Shown here: positions 1 to 10,926 of the stretch, in pieces | How the letters are laid out: every line of letters begins with the position of its first letter | Numbering within the stretch: position 1 is the first letter of the stretch | DNA from: Manis javanica | Lineage: Eukaryota > Chordata > Mammalia > Pholidota > Manidae | Direction of reading: 5' to 3' | Length of the DNA stretch: 64,000 nucleotides | Assembly: GCF_040802235.1 (NCBI RefSeq) | Contig: NC_133156.1 | Span: 186,012,351-186,076,350 of the forward strand | The notes under the pieces: generated by a model | Told to the model about the DNA's origin: nothing | The model's input: the letters and a program-made list of their open reading frames with translations, nothing else | The model's database searches: none | Translations under genes and position numbers: made by a program

Positions 1-545
1 AGTAGCTCTGTGAATGTATAATACTCTGCAACCTTAGTCACTCATTCATTATCACTGGAACTTGGAGACTGTAATTTAGATTAAAATTCAAAAACCAAAA
101 GGATCCCAACAGATACTTCAGTAAAAGTTACGTTTAGCCCCCTTTCACCAACTCTGTCCAACTTACACTATTTCAAAGAGCTTTTCAATCCACTTCTTGA
201 GAAATTTTGTCTACTATTACTTTCAAATTTCTACGAAGATTTATTTTTGTTCATCCCAGAATCGTTTTATGTGAGTAAACTAAGACAGGGTAACAAGAGC
301 CGTATTTTAAGAACACGCTCTAGTTAAGAGCTTTTGAGAGTTATCAGTTCCTATCAGCAATTAGAAATCTCTTAAAAATGTATTTCCAAAAATTGATTTG
401 AATGACATATTCAGGGGCCCTTAGTTTGATACATAGGAACTTTTGACGTATTCATAATGCGGTAAGACATCCTCCAGGTTTTGAGAATACAGCTAGCTAT
501 AGCGAAGTCAGGTCAATACGTTTAAGGGGCTGTAACTCCGGGAAT
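1..545. other. Unassigned flank left of CpG island
   Basis: AT-rich sequence with no ORF, repeat or RNA gene that I recognise. It runs into the CpG island without a visible boundary. If a gene is transcribed leftward from the island, this would be its 5' end or first intron, but I see no firm splice signal. Confidence 0.4.
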
Positions 546-1440
546 AAGGTGACGGCCACCGGTCTATCAGGTATCTCTCCTCGCTCTGCCAATGCTGATG
601 ACTGGAGGAGGAGCCTAGAAACTAGCCACCCTCCCCAAACGCGTAAAGCACAAGACTTACTCCTGTGGAAGAGCTGACGAGGGGGTGGTCAAACGCAAAG
701 GGGCAATGCCCAACTCGGTGACTAAAGGTGTGGGGCAGTAGTGTCGGGTTATTTATTTTTTGGATGCAGGAGCGGAGAAGCCCAGAAAAAGAAACACACT
801 TCAGACTACACCCCCCCACACCCCCCCACACCCGAGATCTCCCCAGCGCAAGCGAGGCTGAGGGACTGCAGCGCCGAAGCCCAGAGAGGCCGCGCTGCTG
901 ACGTCTCACCCTCGGGGATACTTTTACTGCACGAAGCGGCTGCTGGAAGCTGCTCTTGCTGCAGCGTGGGCTGGGGAGACCGGTCGTCCGCCCCACGGAG
1001 GCCCGAGCCGCGGGCCCATCTCAGCCGCCTCTTCCCTGGCTCGACCACCGAGCTGTTTTCCTCAGTCGCCGTCGCTTTGCGCGGCGTATTCTTCAGGCCA
1101 GGGGCATCTCCATGTTTCCTTCGCCGACTCATTGCCTATGCCCCCCTCCAAAAGCCGCGTCTTTTTTCACATTTTGCAACAGAAGCAAAGCAATGAACTA
1201 CCAGCATGTTTCCACGCCAACGCCCGCCGCCATTTTAGCCGGAGGAGCGCTTGTAAGAGACGGACGCTGATTGGCTGCGTCCGGGCAAGGGGCGGAGCGT
1301 TCAGGGTGGTGGCGGCGCGCGCTTCCTCAGCCGGCGCCGAGCCTGCCCAGACTTCCGGATTGGAAGTGACCATGAGGGGCGGTGGTGCGGCCCCACTACC
1401 TCAGAGTGAGCGCGAGAGGTGGAAAGAAGGCTGAATTCAC
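546..1440. promoter_or_regulatory. CpG island promoter, direction unresolved
   Basis: This is the only GC- and CpG-rich block in the window. It contains a CRE-like TGACGTC at 899-905, a YY1-type GCCGCCATTTT at 1226-1236, inverted CCAAT boxes (ATTGG) at 1270-1274 and 1359-1363, a GC box (GGGGCGGA) near 1289-1296 and an ETS-type CTTCCGGA near 1352-1359. There is no TATA box. This combination is typical of TATA-less, dispersed-start promoters of broadly expressed genes, which are often bidirectional. A C-rich run (CACCCCCCC repeated) lies at about 810-835. The several ORFs of 100-150 codons here on both strands look like by-products of high GC (few stop codons), not genes. No known first exon was recognised. 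Confidence 0.8.
1372..1434 (+). CDS. Possible short first coding segment or uORF in CpG island
   Basis: An ATG in reasonable context (GACCATGA) opens 20 codons ending in TGA at 1432-1434. It lies just downstream of the CCAAT, GC and ETS cluster, where a first exon would be expected for a rightward gene. The reading frame is Gly/Ala/Pro-rich and then charged. Possible splice donors lie inside it (for example GTGAGC shortly after the CTCAG), so it could be the start of a longer spliced protein or a uORF. I do not recognise the peptide, and it may be fortuitous. Confidence 0.2.
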   Translation: MRGGGAAPLPQSERERWKEG

Positions 1441-1619
1441 TGGTATCTTTTTATTGAATTTATAACTAGAATTACACATTACTCAGATTAAGATTATTGT
1501 GGGTTTTAGTATTTCATATTTTCAAGAAGAGGAAATAAAAGGTACAGATGACGAAGAAATAAATCACAGCTGAGATTTAGAAAAATCAAAGAAAATAGGA
1601 ATAATTATTAAATTCATAA

Positions 1620-1988
1620 ACAATATTCAGTATTCAAAGATAAATTGTTTCAATAGATTAATAAGCATAACCTTGATGTTTTCAAGAAATCTGATTTATA
1701 ATAACATACAAGATGGGAGATAACTAGGAATAAATTTAATCAAAGATTGCAACATCCATACAGACAGAATTATGGAATATTTTTGAAATAAATTAAAGAC
1801 CTGAATAAATGGAGGATTATACTATGTTCACGGGTTGCAAGACTAAACGTTGTTACAATGTCAGTTCTTGCCAAATTGATCCATAGATTAAATGAAATTC
1901 ATTCAAAATCTCAATAGGGATGTGTGTGTGTGTGTATGTGTGTGTGTGTGTGAGTAATATGACAAGTTTATTTAAAAATGTATATGGA
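1620..1988 (+). mobile_element. Old L1 ORF2 fragment, left part
   Basis: Degraded sense-strand L1 ORF2 sequence (the stretch around ACTAGGAATAAATTTAATC and onward matches the late reverse-transcriptase region), full of stops and with a TG microsatellite inside. It continues after 3041, so it is one element split by the younger L1 at 1989-3040. The left boundary is blurred by divergence. Confidence 0.7.
1921..1952 (+). repeat. (TG)n microsatellite
   Basis: Dinucleotide TG run with one TA interruption, inside the old L1. Confidence 0.9.
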
Positions 1989-3040
1989 GAAAAAATGCTC
2001 CATATCACTAATCATCAGAGAAATGCAAATTAAAACCACAATGAGTTATCACCTCACACCAGTAAGGATGGCCACCATCCAAAAGACAAACAACAACAAA
2101 TGTTGGCAAGGATGTGGAGAAAGGGGAACCCTCCTACGCTGTTGGTAGGAATGTAAATTAGGTCAACCATTGTGGAAAGCAGTATGGAGATTCCTCAAAA
2201 AACTAAAAATAGAAATACCATTTGACCCAGGAATTCCACTCCTAGGATTTACCCTAAGAATGCAGCAGTCCAGTTTGTAAAAGACATATGCACCCCTATG
2301 TTTATCGCAGCACTATTTACAATAGCCAAAAAATGGAAGCAACCTAAGTGTCCTTCAGTAGATGAATGGATAAAGAAGATGTGGTACATATACACAATGG
2401 AATATTATTCAGCCATAAGAAGAAAACAAATCCTATCATTTGCAACAACATGGATGGAGCTAGAGGGTATTATGTTCAGTGAAATAAACCAGGTGGAAAA
2501 AGACAAGTATCAAATGATTTCACTCATGTGATATGTAAGAATAAAGCAAAAACTGAAGGAACAAAACAGTAGCAGACTCACAGAACCCAAGAATGGACTA
2601 ACAGTTACAAAAGGGAAAGGGACTGGGGAGGGTGGATGGGAAGGGAGAGAGAAGGGGAATAAGGGGCATTAAAGATTAGCAGACATAATGGGGGTGGGGC
2701 ACGAGGAGGGCTGTGCAACACAGAGAAGACAAGTAGTGATTCTATAGCATCTTGCTATGCTGATGGATAGTGACTGTAATAGGGTATGTGGTGGGGACTT
2801 GATGATGAGGGGAGTCTAGTAATCATAATGCTCTTCATGTAATTGTAGATTAATGATACCGAAAAAAAAAAAAAGGACAGAGGTGACTGTTTTAAAGGAC
2901 ATTGTAGAGACATGAAAAACAAATGTAACATGTGGAACTCGGGTTAGATTCTGGAGTAAGGTGGGATGGGGAGGACTATAAAAACATTTTTGAGAAAGGG
3001 AAATAGACTCTATATTATTAAATCAGTGTTAAATTTCAAA
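1989..3040 (+). mobile_element. Young 5'-truncated L1 with possible 3' transduction
   Basis: The sequence from 1989 is the C-terminal end of L1 ORF2. The open stretch at 2298-2531 encodes the conserved tail with the TIAKKWKQPKCPSVDEWIKK segment. A lineage-specific 3' UTR follows, ending in an A12 run near 2863-2874. A further ~165 bp is followed by a short A run at about 3038-3045. The insertion is flanked by a 15-bp target duplication, AAAAATGTATATGGA at 1974-1988 and AAAAATGTGTATGGA at 3041-3055 (14/15 identical). The host is the old L1, which reads on continuously once the insert is ignored. The duplication lies beyond the extra 165 bp, so that piece entered with the L1. Confidence 0.85.
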
Positions 3041-4640
3041 AAAAATGTGTATGGAAATGTAAAGGGCTAAAAATATTCAAAGAAGGCTTGAAAATCCCTT
3101 GAAGAATGAAGTTAGATATATGCCAGGTATTGGGATCTATAAAGTTGTGGTAACAAGAGAGTGTGGCAATGGTGAAAGAATAGACAAACATGAAAGAAAT
3201 GGAATAGGTAGCTCAGAAACAGACCTCTGTATAAATGGACGCTTGATTTAAGACAAAGGTGACTCCTCCTCCCAAGCAGTGGGAAAAGGACATTTTGCTA
3301 ATAGTGCTTGGTCAATTTGACGTTCACATGGAAAATAAAGAAACTTAACCTCTACCCCAAAACATATCCTCAAATCAAGTGCAAATTGTTTATATATTTA
3401 ATTGTGAAAGATAAAGTAATTAACATTACAGAAGATGATATAAATTATCTCCATGACAGGGAATAAATTTTAAATTGAACAAAAAGGTCACCAAACTAAA
3501 AAAGAAATAATTATAAATGTGTCTACATTAAATTGATAACTTGAGAACTTGTGTTCATCCAAAAACATTAAAGAGAATGAAAGGTGGGGCATAGATTGGG
3601 AGACGATACAAGATGGAAAATTAAGGTCCCATGTATAAAATACGTGAAGAACTGATAAAAATCACTAAGAAAATAATGATTAACTGCCAATAACAAAAAT
3701 GAGTCCAAATTTAGAAGCCTCTCCAAAAAAGATCTAAATGATCAACAAAGATGTATAAAGGTTCTCAACCTCATTTGTAATGAGGAAAATTAAAATTAAA
3801 ACTACAAGGTGATGATCCTCTACACCCATGAGAATGGCTAAAATTAAAAAGACAAACAACAGAGTATCAAGGAAATAAACCAGACAGGAGACCACAGCCC
3901 CAGCCAACACCTTGATTGCAGCCTTTGAGAGACCCATAGCCAGAGGGCCCAACCAACAGGAATTGTCACATACTGCTGGTGAGAGTGTAAGTTGGTACAA
4001 CCACTTTGGAAAACAGATTTTGATCACAATCTTACTCCTAGGAATATAGCCAATGGAGTGCATGGACTTGTGCATTGAGACATTTCATAGAAATGCTTTT
4101 AGCAGTAAAATTCAAAATTACCACAAACTGGAAGCAAACCAGCAGCAAACCAAATGCCCTTCAGCAGTACAGTGGATAAATATATTGAGTTGTATTTGTT
4201 CAGCAAAATGCTGCATAATAAGGAAAATGGAAAACTACAACTCCTTGCAACAGTGTGGAAAAAGTCATAAATAAGAAGTTGAGCAAAAGAGGTCAGACTC
4301 CCCAGTCTCTTCCTCCCCCAGAGTACTATATAATTTCATTTACATAAATTTCAACAGGCAAAGCTAAACTATATTGCAAAGGGATGTAAGCTTCAGTGAT
4401 ATAAAGAACAATCAAGGGATTACTTAACATAAATTCAGGGTAATGGTTATTTTGGAGGGGGAAGAAGGGAAAATGATTAGAAGAAAGGGGGAGGAGAAGT
4501 ATCTGAAGTGTTGTTTTTGTTCTTGGTCTTGTTTTAGTTGTTGATTTTGTGATAATTCATTGGGCTGAATATGTCTGGTCACTTTTCTGTATACATGTCA
4601 TATTTATCAATAAAAATGTTTTAAAATTGTAATGTAAGGC
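3041..4640 (+). mobile_element. Old L1 ORF2 C-terminus and 3' UTR, right part
   Basis: Continuation of the element begun at about 1620. ORF2 tail motifs are recognisable but carry many stops; the segments around 3760-4250 align by eye with the same ORF2 tail seen in the two younger L1 copies. It ends with an L1M-type 3' UTR (TGATAATTCATTGGGCTG and then AATAAAAATG near 4610). ORF calls in the region, such as the minus-strand one at 3734-4075, are accidental. Confidence 0.75.
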
Positions 4641-6932
4641 AAAAACCTTTATTTCCACTGAGGAACTGATATGTATTTCTTCTTTGTAATTTAGTCTGCT
4701 TTCATCTCCAGTTTGGCAGACAGTAATCCTAGAACTGAATTTCAGGTTCAGTTCCAGCAATTATGAAAACCATTATGACCAAATAATTCCTTTCTTTTCC
4801 CTAAGTCTTTGACTTTCTACTACTATTTGGCTTGTCATGATTGTTTTTAATCTACATATTTTAAAACCATTATTTACTTTTATATATCTACAATTGGATA
4901 TAACTGTTTGGGAGGTTACATCTCTTAAAATTCAAATTAACTACTTGAATAAATGAATAGGAATACTGTTATTTCTCTTGGGAATCTATTCTAGCTTCTT
5001 AACTGACCAAGAATCCCAGAAGCAGGAAAAAAAAAAGTCAAATGTCCACTACAATTACTTTATTAAATAGAAGGCATTATAACTGTCTAAAAGACTTAAT
5101 TTACCCTAACAAATTCCTAACTCCTCTTAGAAAGAAGTTAAAAGAGTTTGAAGAATTTCATAATGCCTATAGGAGTAATAACCATGTGGTAATCCTTTAA
5201 AGCATACTAATACTGCAAATAAAATAACAGTGAATAATTTTCCATAACTGTCCAAATTCTATAGTACCCAAGTAACCCTTGTAAGAAGGAACAACTGGAG
5301 CCCAAAGAGCAGACATGTGTTATTACCTTAGACACACCCAGGATGGCTGTAATTGTAATCATTGTGTGGTAGGAAACTCTCCGAAGTTTTCGCTTGGAAG
5401 TTGCTTAATTCACACAATCTGTTACATTTCTAAATGTAGTTCAAATTAAATGTACATCCTGTATATATCTCTCGAATAAGTGCAGTATAATTAACTTGTT
5501 ACATAAAATGTTTTTAATATTAAACAAAAGGTAAGTCTTGCATACATTTAAATGCAGTATGACTCAAAACTCTAAACCAGCATTTCTAGGCATTTGAATT
5601 GTATATGTATGTAAGTACAACTTAATACAACTAAAAACATTTTAATAAACCAAAGTTAAATTCTTAATTGTTTGCATGCAGAAATTATCCATAAGCTTGA
5701 CAATGATTATTAAGCAAAAAATCATTGAGACATTGAGATTCTATTGTTAAGGAGCTTTTTGGTGGAGTGATTGTCTTATCACTTACACTGCAATGATATT
5801 ATCTGCTGGATCCACAGTTAAGTGTGAGAAATCTTTGTTTCAAGAAAAAAGTAATAGAAAATCATTATGTGCTATTACAAAGCACAGTATGTGTACAGAC
5901 TGGCCTGCCGCAGCTCCTAATTTATCAGTATACAATTGGCAAAATCTGAACAGGCAACAAAATAAGTAGAGCACTTTTTTTAAGAGTCTTGTTACTGTGT
6001 TTCCTAAATATGCCTCAACATGCACCCAAGTACTGGGCCCATTTTTCCTCAGTCCTGACCTACTAGCAATTGTAGTTAAAATCACCTACTGTGCTTGTTC
6101 CTCTTCTAAGGGAGTTGCTCCATCAAGAGCCTCTGCTGCCTAGATGACTGGTGGCCCCATTCAGGTAAAATTGATAGGAGTAGCATTCTGCTCCTGACCT
6201 TGGGAACCAATCTGTAGGCTGACTCTCTTCCTCCAACTGCTGTAAACAGATATATTGAGACAGTCATATTTCCTCTCAGAGATTTGAAGTAAGGAATTGC
6301 TAGTAGGCCTTGTGCAAAACTATCTGGGGCCAGAAACTATGAGAAAGTCTGCTGATAGTAGAAGAAAAATAAGCAGCAGTATTGTGCTAACCCAGGACCA
6401 TTGGAATGGATATCTACAGATGCCAGACACCTGAAAACTAAAAAGCCATTCAGCTCCAGTGCCCTAAGACCAGGTGCTATTGTAATTCCAAACCTTTTCT
6501 ATTCTCTTTCAATGCAAGGCCTTACAGTAAAGTTCCTTTCCTTGAACTAGCTAATGCCAGTTAGTATGTATTCCTTTTATCCACAAAAACTTAACTAAAA
6601 CAAAGATTGGGATCAAGAATTACGGTCTATTTGTTTCTCAATTTTTACTAGAAGGCACAACTTGGGAATAGAGAAATGCCAGCTGCAAAATGATTTTATT
6701 TTAAATACTGTTTGCAAAGCGTAATGCCAAAGCCATTCTTGAGGACAAGATAGTTGCTGTAACCTTTGGCAAAATGTCATTTATAAATTATAAATGATTG
6801 GGCAGTTTTTAATAAGTTAAAGGAATAGTATTTTGAAAGTTCAAAATAAAATAACAGAATTCCATTTAAAAGATGGAGTTGAGAGCTAATATTTAATGAT
6901 TCCCTTGAACCTGAGACAAATCATAGTGGACG
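4641..6932. other. No feature recognised
   Basis: Mostly AT-rich, single-copy-looking DNA. The part at about 6100-6560 is somewhat richer in GC and could be an old repeat or conserved non-coding sequence, but I cannot assign it. No credible ORF or RNA gene. Confidence 0.4.
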
Positions 6933-6937
6933 CTGGC

Positions 6938-7318
6938 TGTCTTGCCAGTGGGTTTCATCCCCAGGCAAGTTCACTATGGATTCAATGTGACCAAAGAAAT
7001 GACAGTAAAATGTTCTTGGGGTGAAAGGGTTACACCCAACTTTATTTCCACAGTGGCAGGTTAATCACTAGAATCCCATCCACTCAAAGCAAGTCTGCAT
7101 GCAGCAAGCCAGTCTATGCCTCTGGGCCTCTGTCCTCGGCGCTGCCACCACTCCAGCCTCTGCTCTGCTCTCTTGCAGCCATGCCACCATGCAGCCCAGA
7201 GCACTGGGCAGAGTTCTTTAAATAGAGTCAATAGTGACATATTGCCCACACATGTAGTGAGTTAGCCAACCAGGGCTGGGTGAGAATCCTGGCCACAGGG
7301 ACCTTCACTTTATCCATA
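6938..7318 (-). mobile_element. Solo LTR, family X copy A
   Basis: A 381-bp LTR in minus orientation. In element orientation it runs from TATGGATAAAGTG (canonical TG mutated to TA) to GGCAAGACA. It shares the body of copies B-E: GATTCTCACC, a TATA-like TCTATTTAAAG, a GAGCAGAG stretch and GGAAATAAAG as poly(A) signal. The 5-bp target duplication CTGGC at 6933-6937 and 7319-7323 is perfect, so this is a complete solo LTR. A 5-bp duplication is the size usual for class III (ERV-L/MaLR) elements. Confidence 0.85.
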
Positions 7319-7653
7319 CTGGCTATCATCTGAAATCACTTTTACTTGTATTTTTTTATAAAACATTTCTTACCTCACACTTTTATGAAACCTGAAAGTT
7401 TAGAAAATATGGACTGTATTTGCCTTTCCAGCCCATATTCCAGGATGACATTTCAACCTTTCTTTTACCAGTTGCCTCAATTCCCTCACTTTTTCAACCT
7501 GCCAATGCACTCTTCTTGCTGGCCTTAAACTTTGGATTAATAATGCCAATGAGCTGGTCAGTCTCAGCTCCTACATGTGAGCTGTTGAGTGTACTGGTGA
7601 AGTTCTCAACCACAGCAGCATGAACCTACAGTCACTAGAGAAGTTTTCATAGC

Positions 7654-8106
7654 TGTCTTGCCAATGGGTTTCAGCCCCGGGCAAGTTCGCTATGGATTCA
7701 ATGTGACCTTTGAAATTGACAGCAAAACGTTCTTGGGGTGAAAGGGTTATACCCAACTTTATTTCTAGGTGGCAGGTCAGTCACTAGTATCCCATTCACT
7801 CAGAGCGAGTCTGCATGCAGCAAGCTAGTCTCTGCCTCTGGGCCCCTCTGCCCACACAGCTGTCCTCTGGGCCTCTCTGCACAGTCGCCCCACACAGCCA
7901 TCCTCTGGGCCTCTGTCCTGGGCGCTGCCACCACTCCAGCCTCTGCTCTCCTGCAGCCTTGCAACCATGTCACCATATAGCCCAGAGCACTCAGTGGAGC
8001 TCTTTATATAGAGTCAACAACCATGTAGTGTCCACAGGTGTGCAGTGAGCTAGTCAGCCAGGGCCAGGTGACAATCCTGGCCGCAGGAACTCTCATTTTA
8101 TCTACA
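7654..8106 (-). mobile_element. Solo LTR, family X copy B
   Basis: A 453-bp minus-strand LTR of the same family as 6938-7318. It is longer because of an internal duplication: the block reading CCTCTGGGCC on the plus strand recurs at about 7835-7915. Target duplication ATAGC (7649-7653) and CTAGC (8107-8111), 4 of 5 matching. TATA-like and AATAAA signals are present in element orientation. Confidence 0.8.
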
Positions 8107-8111
8107 CTAGC

Positions 8112-8814
8112 ACATGACAAAGTGTCACTGATCAGCAAAGCTCATGCTTCCATCCTTTAAAATAGACTCCAAATTTCTACCACTTTCTATATAAGAATAA
8201 ATACCATGAGAGAAATGAAGAATTTAGTTACTGAAAATGGGCTTATGGAAAATTTTACATAAAATTTCATAGTGAAATAAATAAGATTTGCAATGTTTTA
8301 GCAATCACTCTACAGTACCAACGATAGATCTTGAAATCTTCACCAGAGTGAAGATAATGAACATACCCATCACTCTCAAAAGCTTCTTTGCTACCCTTCA
8401 GATTACTTTTGTTTGTAATATGTAAGTTTACATAATTTACTTTTGATGATGGCTGTGCTTAACAACCAGCTTGCAAAATTTCTAAAAATTAAAAAATCAA
8501 TTCTTCAGAGCTAGTATGAACTGACTGTAGCACACAACTGATTTTCTTAACTCTCATTCTCCTTTTTCCAGTTTAAGGAATTTCAGTTCCTTCAACTCTT
8601 CTTCATTTTACCTATTTTTCAAACCTTTCATCAGTTTTAAGCCTCTCAATTAAGTGACTGAGGTCAGAACTACATCTAGAGAGTCCCACAGTATAGGTTA
8701 CAGGGTTAAAAATGAAGCCAAGTTGTAAATGTTAAAGGGAAAGAGAGCATGGGGCAATTTACTAAGGCTTAAAAATTAGAAGCTGCTGGAAAAGGGAGCT
8801 CAACAGTAGGAAGA
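8112..8814. other. Unassigned; possible L1-type fragment near 8300-8400
   Basis: No gene seen. The stretch CAGAGTGAAGATAATGAACAT and its surroundings resemble the 3' non-coding part of old L1M elements, but the match is too weak to delimit. The remainder is AT-rich and unassigned. Confidence 0.3.
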
Positions 8815-8819
8815 GACCC

Positions 8820-9227
8820 TGTGGATAAAATGAAAGTTCCTGTGTCCAGGATTCTCACCTGCACCTGGTTGGCTAGCTCACTACACACGTGGGGCAATAC
8901 ATTGCTATTGACTCTATATAATGAGCTACACCCAGTGTTCTGGGCAACATGGTGGTATGGCTGCAAGGCTCCAGGAGAGCAGAGATGAGACTGGAGTGGT
9001 GGCAGTGCCAAGGACAGAGACTGAGACCACTGTGGGGGTAGAGAGGCCCAGGGGCAGAGACTGGCTTGCTGCATGTCTGAGTGGCCGGGATTCTAGTGAT
9101 AGACCTGCCACCATGGGAATAAAGTTGGGTATAAACCCTTTCACCCCAAGAGCATTCTATTTTCATTTCTTTGTTCACCTTGAATCCATAGTGAACTTGT
9201 TCAGGGCTGAAAACCATTGGCAAGACG
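8820..9227 (+). mobile_element. 5' LTR of short provirus, family X copy C
   Basis: Plus-strand LTR starting TGTGGATAAAATG and ending GGCAAGACG (CA decayed to CG). It has a TATA-like CTATATAATGAGC near 8912 and AATAAAG near 9119. Its left flank GACCC (8815-8819) does not match its own right flank, but does match GACTC after copy E (11317-11321) at 4 of 5 bases. I therefore read C and E as the two LTRs of one provirus. Confidence 0.75.
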
Positions 9228-9400
9228 TTGGCAGGGTTCATTGTTGACCAAGGAAAAAGAACAGGCTGCCTTCATGGAAGCAGTGTTTCAGCAGGCTGCA
9301 CCTATAAATGGGGAGACACTTGAGTGTCCCCCTGTGGACATGTGGTACTCTAAAGGGGTGGAGGACTGGCGTCCACCCTAAGAGAAAGAAAATTTGTTGC

Positions 9401-9861
9401 TGTGGATAAAATGAGAGTTCTTGTGGCCAGGATTCTCACCTGGCTGTGGTTGACTAGCTCACTGCACACCTGTGGGCACTACATGGCTATTGATTCTATA
9501 AAAAGAGCTCCACCCAGTGCTCTGGACACAATATGGTGGCAGGGCTACAATGCTGCAGGAGAGCAGAGCAGAGGCTGGAGTGGTGGCAGTGCTGAGGACA
9601 GAGGCCCAGAGGGCAGCTGTGTGGGATGACTGTGCAGAGAGGCCCAGAGGACAGCTGTGCAGATGGAGGGGCCCAGAGGCAGAGACTGGCTTGCTGCATA
9701 CAGACTCGCTCTGAGTGAATGGGATTCTAGTGACTGACCTGCCACCTGGAAATAAAGTTGGGTATAACTCTTTCACCCCAAAGAGCGTTCTGCTATCAAT
9801 TTCTTTGGTCACACTGAATCCATAGTGAACTTGCCTGGAGCTGAAACCCATTGGCAAGACA
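9401..9861 (+). mobile_element. Nested solo LTR, family X copy D
   Basis: A 461-bp LTR (TGTGGATAAA to GGCAAGACA, intact TG...CA ends) with a perfect 5-bp target duplication GTTGC at 9396-9400 and 9862-9866. It therefore inserted into the internal region of the C-E provirus. TATA-like TCTATAAAAAGAGC near 9494 and AATAAAG near 9752. It carries the same internal block duplication type (GAGGCCCAGAGG repeated) as copy B, which ties B and D to one subfamily. Confidence 0.85.
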
Positions 9862-9873
9862 GTTGCTGATTGA

Positions 9874-10363
9874 AATGGCGTCACTACGAAGTGCTGTGGA
9901 AATAGTAAAGGATATCGTGGTAGCCTGAAAGGAAGCAGCACGAGAAAGAGCAGTGGCCTGAGAAGGAGCTGCACGAGAAGAAACAGTATGGGAGTGCAGG
10001 CTGCCAGGTGCCATGGGGCACGTGAAGGAAGAGGCCCGAGAAGGAGCAGCACAAGAAGCAGCAGCACGCAGGCCACCAGGTGCTGTGCGGCAGGTGAAGG
10101 ATGTAGTGGAGCCATCAGCCTCAGAAATGGAGGAGCGGAAGTTTGATAAACAGATGGGGGTGGAGGCTCTGCCAGTTCCGGAGGCATCAGCTCCTCCTCA
10201 GTTGAGACCCCACCTGGTTGAATGTTGGTGGAAAGCCAGAAAGACTCGGCAACCCCAGGTTCTTTCAGGAGAGGTGCAGCCCCATCCACAGTTTGTGGAG
10301 CACTCCATGCTCTACTTCTATCCTCAGGCTCAAGCACAGAAGGAAACATGGGCTGCTTCTTGA
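9874..10363 (+). pseudogene. Gag-like reading frame of family X provirus, two stops
   Basis: After the nested LTR D, one frame runs from an ATG at 9874 to a TGA at 10361-10363, broken by two in-frame TGA codons near 9925 and 9958. Both stand where the neighbouring repeat units have CGA, consistent with CpG decay. The first half is rich in Ala, Glu and Arg and is built from degenerate repeats around GAAGGAGC(A/T)GCACGAGAA. The second half is Pro-rich. The part downstream of 10013 is open for 116 codons. Position directly behind the 5' LTR suggests a gag-type leader, but I see no capsid major homology region or zinc knuckle. The long minus-strand ORF 9459-10349 covers the same DNA and is an antisense by-product. 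Confidence 0.5.
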
Positions 10364-10926
10364 AGGAAGAATTTAAAAGGCCCTGTGAAGGTCATGAGGT
10401 CCCAGATGTGGGTTGGTTTGAAAAGGCAGGAGCAGACAGAAAGAAATTGGAAAACTGGAGCTGTAGCAACAACCGAGACGGGAGCAGTGGTTCTGGCTGC
10501 TGAGGACAAAGCAGAAGGCAGAGATAAAGCAACAAGATTAGCCTGTGTGTCTGCAAGACTTTTTGCTGGAGGGGCTGGAGAAGGTGGGTGTTGTAAGGCT
10601 CACCCATGGTCCTTTTGGTTAACTCACTTGAGTAGAACTGGTTTGAATACAGTCAGGATGATCACTTAGTGGCAGTGGGTCTCCTCAGACTTGAGGGTTA
10701 TTATACATACTTTGTTAGAACTGGTTTGAATACAGCCACGATGCAATGGATCTTCTCAGGTTTGAGGGCTATTATAATTTGTTGTAATTTTTATTATTTG
10801 TATATTGTCATAGCCTCTGTTGTTATTATGGAATTTGGTTACAATGCTCCAGCTTTCTCACACAGGGACCATTACAGAGGATTGAGGGCACATAGATTGA
10901 GAGGAGAGAATCCTGGAGGGGTGGAG
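10364..10926 (+). other. 3' internal part of family X provirus, with tandem duplication
   Basis: Non-coding or decayed internal DNA. A roughly 70-bp unit is present twice (about 10632-10702 and 10709-10772), both beginning TAGAACTGGTTTGAATACAG and ending GAGGG(T/C)TATTATA. The stretch ends with a purine tract before LTR E. Confidence 0.6.

Noticed and set aside
622..1434. Several overlapping ORFs of 68-151 codons on both strands in the CpG island
   Set aside because: High GC removes stop codons by chance. No domain, conserved start or splice structure; frames overlap each other on both strands.
2298..2531. 77-codon ORF
   Set aside because: It is the C-terminal end of L1 ORF2 in a 5'-truncated element, not a host gene.
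7738..9247. ORFs of 70-120 codons with similar peptides at several places
   Set aside because: All are reading frames of the repeated LTR sequence in either orientation; the similarity reflects the repeat, not a gene family.
9459..10349. 296-codon minus-strand ORF
   Set aside because: It runs antisense through LTR D and the internal region of a plus-strand provirus, is Leu/Pro/Ser-rich and low in complexity, and has no recognisable domain.
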